Below are positions 52,498 through 59,547 of a DNA stretch of 64,000 bases, one piece after another. A model generated the notes under the pieces. It was not told the origin of the DNA. It ran no database searches and saw only the letters and a list, made by a program, of their open reading frames with translations. The DNA comes from a beta proteobacterium AAP99. Lineage in GTDB: Bacteria; Pseudomonadota; Gammaproteobacteria; Burkholderiales; Burkholderiaceae_C. Position numbers and translations under genes: made by a program. The stretch's first letter is position 1, and every line of letters starts with the position of its first letter. The stretch covers positions 248,001 to 312,000 of the forward strand of contig LJIA01000002.1 of assembly GCA_001295775.1 (NCBI GenBank), in the 5' to 3' direction.

Positions 52498-53346
52498 TCA
52501 GGCGGCGACGGCCAGCGGCATCACCGATGGCGCCGTTCCGTGCTCACCCGGTGCGAGCCCATTCAGGAAGCGCAGGCTGGCCTGCGCGACCTGTTCGCGC
52601 TCGCGATCCAGGGTGAGCATGTGGTAGCTGTCATGGAACCAGGTCACGCCCGGCCGCCGTGGCAGGCCGGCTTCAAGCAGGTGCACGGAACGCGGGCTGG
52701 TGACGTCGTCGTCGACGGCATGCAGGATCTGTGTGGGCACGGTGATGCCCTTCAGGCTGCGCTTGACGTGGTCGATCAGCCGCTGCGCTTCACGCAGGCC
52801 GGCCGCCGGCAGGGTGGCTGCACCGGCGGCGGAGACCGCGCTGCGGCGCATCGCCGTCTCGATCCAGGCACGCAGGCGTTCGTCCTTCAAGCCGAAGGGT
52901 GCGTGTTCGCGGAACGTCAGCAGGCGGCTCAGGGGCCAGACGTAGGCCAGGGGCAGAAGACGGCGCCAGGGGGAGACCGCCCAGCCGTCGAAGAACAGGG
53001 TCGGCGAGATCAGCAGCAGTGCGTCAGCCTGTCCACGCGCACCCAGCGCCGCGCTCAGGTTGGCGCCGATGCACAGCCCGCCAACGACGACCTGCGCATG
53101 GGACTCGCGCAGCTGCGCAGCCTGGGCCGCGGCCTGCTCCAGCCACGTCCGATAGGGCTGCACCTCGCCGCGCTGCGGCGCGCGGGCGCTGACGCCGTAA
53201 CCGCTGATGAGCGGCACGCTCACGGTGTAGCCCGCTTGGTGCAGGCGATGCGCCAGAGGCTGCATCTCCAGGGGATTGCCGCACAGCCCGTGCAACAGCA
53301 ACACGGCCCGGCCATTGCGTCCTTCGCGGTAGATCGATTCAGACAT
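52498..53346 (-). CDS. Alpha/beta-hydrolase-fold protein with Cys at the nucleophile position
   Basis: A 282-residue protein of the carboxylesterase-like alpha/beta hydrolase type: RAVLLLHGLCGNPLEMQPL (oxyanion loop), the elbow VVVGGLCIGANLSAAL where the usual Ser of GxSxG is Cys92, the acid in LHAVDDDVTSPRS (Asp212-214) and His242 in DSYHMLTLD. A C-H-D triad in this fold is typical of PHA synthases and dienelactone hydrolases, and here sits next to an ACP and a condensing enzyme. It might transfer or release the acyl group rather than hydrolyse an ester. AGGA precedes the start. The gene leads the acyl/two-component operon. Confidence 0.8.
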   Translation of the reverse strand: MSESIYREGRNGRAVLLLHGLCGNPLEMQPLAHRLHQAGYTVSVPLISGYGVSARAPQRGEVQPYRTWLEQAAAQAAQLRESHAQVVVGGLCIGANLSAALGARGQADALLLISPTLFFDGWAVSPWRRLLPLAYVWPLSRLLTFREHAPFGLKDERLRAWIETAMRRSAVSAAGAATLPAAGLREAQRLIDHVKRSLKGITVPTQILHAVDDDVTSPRSVHLLEAGLPRRPGVTWFHDSYHMLTLDREREQVAQASLRFLNGLAPGEHGTAPSVMPLAVAA

Positions 53347-53507
53347 GCTTCCTGCTCTCGGTTCGCACCTGCTGGGGGTGCATGGGCTCATTGGAGCGAG
53401 AGCTGCCTGTCGATTGCCTGTAACGCGCACCCGATTGGAGCGCGCATTCCAGGGACCTGTCAGCGAGCCGACAGGCCGTACCGGAGCATGCCGCGAGCCT
53501 GCGAGGC
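53347..53507. promoter_or_regulatory. Leader region of the acyl-module operon
   Basis: 161 bases between the stop of kinase copy 2 and the start of the alpha/beta-hydrolase gene, both leftward. The promoter of the acyl module, and any binding site of the regulators, would be here unless transcription continues from the upstream pair. It includes cgggcctgtcagcgagccga-type GC-rich sequence and no strong terminator hairpin. Confidence 0.3.
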
Positions 53508-54974
53508 CTAGCCGGGCACGGCGAACGTCGGCGATGCCGGTAGGGTCGGGTAGCGCGGCAGGCGCACGATCACGCGAGTTCCGGGCCCGCTGCTGCTTCC
53601 CGCGATGTGCTGCGCCTCGGAGATCAGGACGCGGGCACGGTGCTGCTCCGCAATTTCGCGCACGATGGCCATGCCCAGGCCGCTGCCCTGTGCCGCCGCC
53701 TCGGTGGGTTGGCGGCTGCTTTCGCCGCGCCAGAAGCGCTCGAAGACGCGCTCCCGGTCTTCGGCCGAGATGCCCGGACCGGTGTCCTGCACGGCCAGCC
53801 ATGGGCCGTCAGCGTCCTCGCCACAGCTGACGGTGACCTCGCCGCCCTCGGGCGTGTAGCGCAGGGCGTTGTCGATCAGGTTCCCGGCCAGTTCGCGCAG
53901 TAGCCAGTCGATGCCTTGAGTACGGCAGGACTCAAGGGCGTAGCCAAGGTCGATGCCGCGTGCGACGGCGCGATCAATGAACAGCCCAGCCTGTTGTTCG
54001 AGCAGGGTCTTGATGTCCACTGTGGCGAAACGGTGTGCAGCGCTGCCGAACGCCTCGGCGCGCGAGAGGGTGAGAAGTTGATCGAGCAGCTGGCGTAACT
54101 GGTCCAGCGCCTGCTGAAGCCGTTCGGCCCGCTCGGGCGTGTCATCGAACGCTCCCTCGATCTGGGCCAGCTCGATTTGTGTGGTCAGGCCGGTGACTGG
54201 GGTGCGCAGCTGGTGCGCAGCGTTGGCCAGAAATTCGCGCTGCGTCTGCTCGGAGCGGCGCAGGGACTCGAACAACCGGTTCAGCGAATCCACCACCGGG
54301 CGCGAGTCCACCGGCACCGCATTCACATCGATCGGATGCAGGTCCCGCGCGGTGCGGCTCGCGATGTCGGCGCGCAGCTGCTCCAGGGGCTTGAGTGCCG
54401 CACCGATGGCCAGCACCACGATGCCCAAGGTCAGGCCGATGAGTACGAGGTTGGGCAGCACCTGATCACTCAGGATGCGGCGCTGCGAGTCATCGCGCTT
54501 GTTGTAGGTCTCGGCCACCAGCACATGCGCCGGGCCGAGCTCGGTGATGCGCGTCACCCGCGCCACCCGCACCTGGCGCCCATCCACCGTGGCGTCATAG
54601 ACCTGGCGCTCGCCTTCGAGCGTGATCGGCAGAGGCAGACGCCGGTCACCGCCAGCCAGCAGGCCGACGTTGTCGTACAGCGCCCAGATCACCACGTCGG
54701 CCGTGTCGCTGCGCAGGATCTGCTCGGCCTGCCGGTCCAGGCGCAGTACCAGTGCGTTGCCGTCCAGACGGATCTGCGCCGCCAGCCCGAGCGCACTCTT
54801 GACGAGCGCAGAGTCGAAGGCCGCCATCGTGGGTGCCATGGAGCCGCGAAAGTCCAGGCGGACGCTGACCACCAGCACCACCGCCAGCGGCAGCAGCATG
54901 AGGAGCATCAGCCGGCGGCGGATGCCGGCACGGAAGAAATTGCGGTCGAGAAAGTCCCGGAGGGCAGCGGCCAT
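53508..54974 (-). CDS. TctE-like sensor histidine kinase (copy 2)
   Basis: A 488-residue kinase with the same plan as copy 1: TM1 at residues ~18-39, periplasmic domain (LDFRGSMAPTMAAFDSALVK, AEQILRSDTADVVIWALYD, VRVARVTRITELGPAHVLVA), TM2 at ~172-193, HisKA with FLANAAHQLRTPVTG (phospho-His254), HATPase with LAGNLIDNALRYTPEGGEVT, DTGPGISAEDRERVFERFWR and GSGLGMAIVREIAEQH. The frame is open back to 55319, but that part is the regulator gene read out of frame; MAAALRDFLD at 54974 is used. It follows regulator copy 2 by 64 bases. Confidence 0.88.
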   Translation of the reverse strand: MAAALRDFLDRNFFRAGIRRRLMLLMLLPLAVVLVVSVRLDFRGSMAPTMAAFDSALVKSALGLAAQIRLDGNALVLRLDRQAEQILRSDTADVVIWALYDNVGLLAGGDRRLPLPITLEGERQVYDATVDGRQVRVARVTRITELGPAHVLVAETYNKRDDSQRRILSDQVLPNLVLIGLTLGIVVLAIGAALKPLEQLRADIASRTARDLHPIDVNAVPVDSRPVVDSLNRLFESLRRSEQTQREFLANAAHQLRTPVTGLTTQIELAQIEGAFDDTPERAERLQQALDQLRQLLDQLLTLSRAEAFGSAAHRFATVDIKTLLEQQAGLFIDRAVARGIDLGYALESCRTQGIDWLLRELAGNLIDNALRYTPEGGEVTVSCGEDADGPWLAVQDTGPGISAEDRERVFERFWRGESSRQPTEAAAQGSGLGMAIVREIAEQHRARVLISEAQHIAGSSSGPGTRVIVRLPRYPTLPASPTFAVPG

Positions 54975-55038
54975 GCGTGGGGCGGAGGTGAATGCGCGCT
55001 GCAGGCCTGAACGCCTGCGGGTCGGACGGTGCGCGGGT

Positions 55039-55725
55039 CTAGTGTGCCGCGGTGGACTGCACTTCCTCCAGCCGGTAGCCCAGCCCGCGCACGGTACGGA
55101 TGGACACGCCGGCGGCTTCGCCCAGCTTGTTGCGCAGGCGCGAGATGTAGACCTCGATCGCGTTCGGGTTGAGCTCGCTGTCCCAGCCGGCGAGGCCACT
55201 GAGCAGCTTGTCCTTGGCCAGCACGTTGGGGGCGGCCATGAGCAGCATCTCCAGCAGGGACCATTCGCGTGGTGACAGCTCCATCGGCGTGCCGCCGACC
55301 GTGACCTGGCGGGTGGCACAGTTCATCGACAGCGCGCCGAGATTGAGCACGGACTGGGTGCGCGAGTTGGCGCGACGAATCAATGCGCGGACGCGGGCGA
55401 TCACCTCCGGCAGGCGGTAGGGCTTGACCATGAAGTCGTCGGCGCCGGTGTTGAGGCTGTCCACGCAGTCCTGCAGGCCATCGCGCGCGGTCAGCACCAG
55501 CACGGGCAGATTCATCTCGCGGCTGCGCATCCACTGGATCAGGCTCAGGCCGTCGGCGCGGGGCAGGCCGATGTCCACCACCGCGACGTCCGGCAGCGCA
55601 CCACCCAGCAGGCTCTGCGCGATCTCCGCGCTGCCCGCATGGTCCACAGTGAAACCGGCCAGCTCCAGGCCCTGCTTCAGACCGCAGGCGAGCAGGGGCT
55701 CATCTTCAACAACCAGCACTCTCAT
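55039..55725 (-). CDS. OmpR/TctD-like response regulator (copy 2)
   Basis: A 228-residue regulator with receiver MRVLVVEDEPLLACGLKQGL, Asp51 in VAVVDIGLPRADGLS, Lys in DDFMVKPYRLPE and winged-helix output (SPREWSLLEMLLMAAPNVLA, NPNAIEVYISRLRNKLGEA). It is the closest match to the regulator at 50255. It starts the run of seven leftward genes that ends at 48791. Confidence 0.9.
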   Translation of the reverse strand: MRVLVVEDEPLLACGLKQGLELAGFTVDHAGSAEIAQSLLGGALPDVAVVDIGLPRADGLSLIQWMRSREMNLPVLVLTARDGLQDCVDSLNTGADDFMVKPYRLPEVIARVRALIRRANSRTQSVLNLGALSMNCATRQVTVGGTPMELSPREWSLLEMLLMAAPNVLAKDKLLSGLAGWDSELNPNAIEVYISRLRNKLGEAAGVSIRTVRGLGYRLEEVQSTAAH

Positions 55726-55842
55726 CTCAACACCTGACCCGAGCCTTGTTCCGGCATGCAGCCGGATGAACAGGAATTGAAGCCCCCGAGGCGGTGATCC
55801 GGCCTGTCAGGCGGCTTTCATCACAGGACGACTGGACCGGTC

Positions 55843-56514
55843 CTACCAGGGGATCGGCGTGCCGTCGTAGTCAAAGAAACCGCCGTTGTGCTCCGCAGCA
55901 AGCTGCAGGAAGGTGTGGCGCAGGCCGCTCACGGACTCCTGCACCGTCAGATCTGCGTCCGTACCGCCCATGTCGGTCTTGACCCATCCGGGATGGAAGG
56001 CCGCGCAGGTGATGCTGCGCGCGGCCAGGATGATCGAGGCGTCCTTCACGACAGAATTCACCGCGGCCTTGCTCGCGCGGTACACCCAGCCGCCCGCGGA
56101 GGTGCGTGCACCCTTGCTGCCCATCTTCGAGGACAGCACCGCGAGCTTGCCGCCGTCCTTCAGACCCTGGGCCACGGGCAGCAGCATCTGCATCGGGCCG
56201 AACACGTTGGTGTGCATGACCGCGTCGAAGTCGGTCATCGCGGGCGCGTCCGGCGCGGCCAGGCGCGGGCCGAAGGTGCCGGCGTTGATGATCGCCAGGT
56301 CCAGATCCTTGCCAGCCACGCGCTCGGCCAGGCGGGCGGGCGCGGCGGGGTCGGTCACGTCCAGCATCAGGGCGTCGGCACCCAGGGCGCGCAGGCGGCC
56401 CAGTCCGGCTTCGTCGCGCGCCGTGGCAAAGACATTCCAGTTGTTGGCCGCGTACTGCGTGGCGAATTCGAGGCCGATGCCGCGCGATGCGCCGACGATC
56501 AGGACAGACTTCAT
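55843..56514 (-). CDS. Short-chain dehydrogenase/reductase
   Basis: A 223-residue classical SDR: MKSVLIVGASRGIGLEFATQ (cofactor loop TGxxxGIG variant GASRGIG), AIINAGTFGPRL, catalytic Ser in VLSSKMGSKG, and Tyr145/Lys149 in GGWVYRASKAAVNS. The Arg in the second strand end (TARDEAGL) favours NADP. Substrate unknown. GGGAGGAACC precedes the start at 56514. Divergent from the exported-methyltransferase gene. Confidence 0.87.
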   Translation of the reverse strand: MKSVLIVGASRGIGLEFATQYAANNWNVFATARDEAGLGRLRALGADALMLDVTDPAAPARLAERVAGKDLDLAIINAGTFGPRLAAPDAPAMTDFDAVMHTNVFGPMQMLLPVAQGLKDGGKLAVLSSKMGSKGARTSAGGWVYRASKAAVNSVVKDASIILAARSITCAAFHPGWVKTDMGGTDADLTVQESVSGLRHTFLQLAAEHNGGFFDYDGTPIPW

Positions 56515-56669
56515 GGTCAGGGTTCCTCCCGGTTCGGTCCACACTCTACAGCGGCACGGGGTGTAACAGATCGCTGATCCGTGAATCTTCGCCGCGCATC
56601 AGGAGTCAGAGCCGCAAGTGCGGTACGCCCCTGCCGCCGCAGCACCCCTCACCCTCCCGGAGCAGACCC

Positions 56670-57284
56670 ATGCAACACGACCCCCGGCTCATGAATCCCT
56701 TGCCATCCGAGACCTTCGTCGGGCCCGAGACGCCCGCGCGGCGCCGCCTGATGCTGGCCGGCGCGGCCAGCGGTGCATGGGCCTGGATGGGCGCACCTGC
56801 AATCAGTCTGGCGCGCGACCTCGAACTGGATGTGCCCTATGTGCCCACCCCAATGACCGTGGTGGACCGCATGCTGGAGATGGCCAAGGTGGGCAAGCGC
56901 GATCTGGTCTATGACCTGGGCTGCGGCGACGGCCGGATCGTGATCCGCGCGGCGGAGCGCTTCGGCTGCCGCGGCGTGGGCGTGGACCTGGACCCGGTGC
57001 GCGTCAGCGAGGCCAAGACGAATGCCGAGAAGGCCAAGGTGCAGTCGCTGGTGAAGTTCGAGGTGGGCAATGTCTTCACCTACGACTTCTCGCCGGCCAC
57101 CGTGGTGACGATGTATCTGCTGCGCAGCGTCAACATGCGCCTGCGGCCGCGGCTGCTTGCGGAGCTGAAGCCCGGGACGCGCATCGTCTCGCACGCCTTT
57201 GATCTGGGCGACTGGAAGCCGGAGCAGACTGCGCGCATCGAGGGCAGAAACGTCTTCATGTGGACGGTGCCTTCGCGCGGCTGA
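56670..57284 (+). CDS. Methyltransferase-like protein with apparent Tat-like leader
   Basis: A 204-residue protein. The N-terminus contains TPARRRLMLAGAASGAWAWM, a twin-Arg-like motif followed by a hydrophobic stretch, suggesting export or membrane attachment. The rest is a class I SAM-binding domain: RDLVYDLGCGDGRIVIRAAE (SAM loop), GCRGVGVDLDPVRVSEAKTN, KFEVGNVFTYDFSPATVVTM, and LLAELKPGTRIVSHAFDLGD. An exported protein with a SAM pocket is puzzling, because SAM is cytoplasmic; the leader may be a membrane anchor, or the fold serves another ligand. The start at 56670 has GGAG before it. Confidence 0.75.
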   Translation: MQHDPRLMNPLPSETFVGPETPARRRLMLAGAASGAWAWMGAPAISLARDLELDVPYVPTPMTVVDRMLEMAKVGKRDLVYDLGCGDGRIVIRAAERFGCRGVGVDLDPVRVSEAKTNAEKAKVQSLVKFEVGNVFTYDFSPATVVTMYLLRSVNMRLRPRLLAELKPGTRIVSHAFDLGDWKPEQTARIEGRNVFMWTVPSRG

Positions 57285-57301
57285 CGCGGCTCGGACAAGA
57301 A

Positions 57302-57329
57302 AAAAGGCGAGCCCGCAGGCCCGCCTTTT
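57302..57329. terminator. Bidirectional terminator between convergent genes
   Basis: AAAAGGCG (57302-57309) and CGCCTTTT (57322-57329) form the outer stem with a GCC/GGC inner pair and a short loop. The A-run and T-run on the two sides make it work for both the rightward gene ending at 57284 and the leftward thiolase gene ending at 57346. Confidence 0.8.
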
Positions 57330-57345
57330 CGTGACGCCGAGCGCC

Positions 57346-58527
57346 TTACATCATCTCGATGGCTGCAGCCACGGCCTCGCCGCCGCCGATGCACAGCGCC
57401 GCGACGCCCTTCTTGCCGCCGGTCTTGCGCAGGGCACCCAGGAGCGTGACGAGGATGCGCGCGCCGGAGGCGCCGATCGGGTGGCCCAGCGCGCAGGCAC
57501 CGCCGTGGATGTTGACCTTGTCGTGCGGGATGTTGTGTTCCTTCATGGCAGCCATGGTCACGGCGGCGAAGGCTTCGTTCACTTCCCAGAGGTCCACGTC
57601 GGCGCTCTTCCAGCCGGCACGGTCCAGGGTCTTCTGGATGGCACCCACCGGCGCGGTGGTGAACCACTCGGGCGCGTGGGCGTGGGTGGCGTGGCTGACG
57701 ATGCGCGCCAGCGGCTTGATGCCGCGCTTGTTGGCTTCGGACAGCTTCATCAGCACCAGGGCAGCGGCGCCGTCGGAGATGCTGGAGGCATTGGCGGCGG
57801 TGATGGTGCCGTCCTTCTTGAAGGCGGGCTTGAGCGTGGGAATCTTGTCGAGTTTGGCCTTGAAGGGCTGCTCGTCTTGCTTGATCACCGTGTCACCGGC
57901 CTTGCCCGCAATGGTGACGGGGGCCATTTCCCAGTCGAAGCTGCCGTCCTTGTTGGCGGCCAGCGCGCGCTCGGTGGAGGCGATGGCGAACTTGTCCTGG
58001 TCTTCACGCGTGAAGCTGTACTTGGCCGAGCAGTTCTCGGCAAACACGCCCATGGCCTTGCCGCGGTCGTAGGCATCTTCCAGACCGTCCAGCGCCATGT
58101 GGTCGAAGGTGGTCACGGCGCCGTAGCGAAAGCCCTTGCGGGCGCCCACGAGCAGATGCGGCGCGTTGGTCATGGACTCCATGCCGCCGGCGATCATGAT
58201 GTCGTGGCTGCCGCCGCCGATCATGTCGGCGGCCATCATCACGGCTTTCAGGCCGCTGCCGCACATCTTGGACAGGGTGACGGCGCCCACGCTCTGCGGC
58301 AGACCGGCAGCCAGCACCGCCTGGCGGGCGGGGGCCTGACCCTGGCCGGCCATCAGGCAGTTGCCGAACAGGGCCTCGCCGATTTCATCGCCCTTCAGGC
58401 CGGCGCGTTCCACGGCGGCCTTGATGGCCACGCCGCCCAGGGTGTACGCGGGCAGTGCAGCAAAGTCGCCCAGCATGCCGCCAATCGGCGTGCGGGCGGC
58501 GGAAACGATGACGATCGGGTCGGACAT
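57346..58527 (-). CDS. Acetyl-CoA acetyltransferase (biosynthetic-type thiolase)
   Basis: A 393-residue thiolase, the usual length. Cys89 in VTLSKMCGSGLKAVMMAAD is the acyl acceptor, with NIHGGACALGHPIGASGARI (catalytic His) and GVAALCIGGGEAVAAAIE (second Cys). It catalyses the acetyl-CoA/acetoacetyl-CoA interconversion for PHB or ketone-body metabolism, or degradative steps. The start MSDPIVIVSAARTPIGGMLG at 58527 follows GAGGAG. No phaB or phaC gene is adjacent, so the pathway is not fixed by context. Confidence 0.93.
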   Translation of the reverse strand: MSDPIVIVSAARTPIGGMLGDFAALPAYTLGGVAIKAAVERAGLKGDEIGEALFGNCLMAGQGQAPARQAVLAAGLPQSVGAVTLSKMCGSGLKAVMMAADMIGGGSHDIMIAGGMESMTNAPHLLVGARKGFRYGAVTTFDHMALDGLEDAYDRGKAMGVFAENCSAKYSFTREDQDKFAIASTERALAANKDGSFDWEMAPVTIAGKAGDTVIKQDEQPFKAKLDKIPTLKPAFKKDGTITAANASSISDGAAALVLMKLSEANKRGIKPLARIVSHATHAHAPEWFTTAPVGAIQKTLDRAGWKSADVDLWEVNEAFAAVTMAAMKEHNIPHDKVNIHGGACALGHPIGASGARILVTLLGALRKTGGKKGVAALCIGGGEAVAAAIEMM

Positions 58528-58674
58528 GACGGTTCTCCTCGTTGCGAGCGGGTGCCGGGCGGCGCCAGCGTGTGGCATTTGTTCTGCAGCCGGAGCAGGA
58601 AATTGCTCATGCTGCACCGCAAAACTTTGGAATCCGAATTATGGCGCGGATGCTTGACTGCAAACTGACTTGGG

Positions 58675-59343
58675 TCAGACCGCGGCGCTGCGCTGCTGCG
58701 GCGGGCGGTACGCGGCCAGTGCGGCGTCCAGCCGGGGCTGGAGCTGCGCGCTGCCCGATATCGTGACGTCCAGATCGCGCAGGGTGCCGTCGTGCACACC
58801 GTAGATCCAGCCGTTCACGAACAGGGTCTCGCCCCGCGCCCAGGCGTCCTGCACCACGCTTGTGCGGCAGACGTTGCGCACCTGATCAATCACATTGAGT
58901 TCGGCCAGAGCGGGCGCACGCTGTTCGGCGGTCAGGCTGCCCAGGTAGCTGCCGTGGTGGTCCGCCACGTCCTGCACATGCCGCAGCCAGTTGTCCACCA
59001 GCCCCAGGCGCGTACCGGCCAGCGCGGCCTGCACGCCGGAGCAGCCGTAGTGGCCGCAGACGATGATGTGGCGCACCTTGAGCACCTCTACTGCAAATTG
59101 CAGCACCGACAGGCAGTTCAGATCGGTATGCACCACCACGTTGGCGATGTTGCGGTGGACGAAGACCTCGCCGGGCGCCAGGCCGGTGATCTCGTTGGCC
59201 GGCACGCGCGAGTCGCTGCAGCCGATCCAGAGGAACTGCGGCGTCTGCTGGTCTTTCAGGCGGGAGAAGAAGGCAGGGTCGTCCGCGAGGCGGGCATGCA
59301 CCCACTCGCGGTTGTTTTCCAGCAGCTTCAGGACGGATTTCAT
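58675..59343 (-). CDS. can: Beta-class carbonic anhydrase
   Basis: A 222-residue enzyme interconverting CO2 and bicarbonate. Zinc ligands Cys42, His98 and Cys101 and the Asp44/Arg46 dyad are in FLWIGCSDSRVPANEI and HIIVCGHYGCSGVQAAL; FVHRNIANVVVHTDLNCLS is the usual following block. Cytoplasmic. It is followed upstream by the aceK gene on the same strand but separated by 204 bases. Confidence 0.93.
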   Translation of the reverse strand: MKSVLKLLENNREWVHARLADDPAFFSRLKDQQTPQFLWIGCSDSRVPANEITGLAPGEVFVHRNIANVVVHTDLNCLSVLQFAVEVLKVRHIIVCGHYGCSGVQAALAGTRLGLVDNWLRHVQDVADHHGSYLGSLTAEQRAPALAELNVIDQVRNVCRTSVVQDAWARGETLFVNGWIYGVHDGTLRDLDVTISGSAQLQPRLDAALAAYRPPQQRSAAV

Positions 59344-59547
59344 GCCGGGCAGCTTAGCGGCTGTGGTGCTGGGCAGTGTGCAATCGGGTCGATTGAATCG
59401 GCGTGAAATGCAACGGCTTCAGAGGAGTGCCAAAACAGGCCAAGATCCGCTTGCCGCATGCGGAAAGTGGCCTATCCAAAGATTCAAGCGTTTGTTGAAG
59501 ATATGTGCTTTTTGAGATGTCTTATCAATCGATAATTGAAAATGGCG
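59344..59547. other. Intergenic region between aceK and can
   Basis: About 200 bases, more A+T-rich than the neighbours (59460-59545). It includes aggcca...ccgc...gcgg...tggcct (59435-59473), a two-part dyad that could terminate aceK transcription on the minus strand. The segment gccaagat..atgcgg.aa.tggcctat resembles one at 35638-35678 after ndh. Confidence 0.35.

Noticed and set aside
54975-55319. N-terminal extension of kinase copy 2
   Set aside because: It is the response-regulator gene read in another frame; the true kinase starts at 54974.
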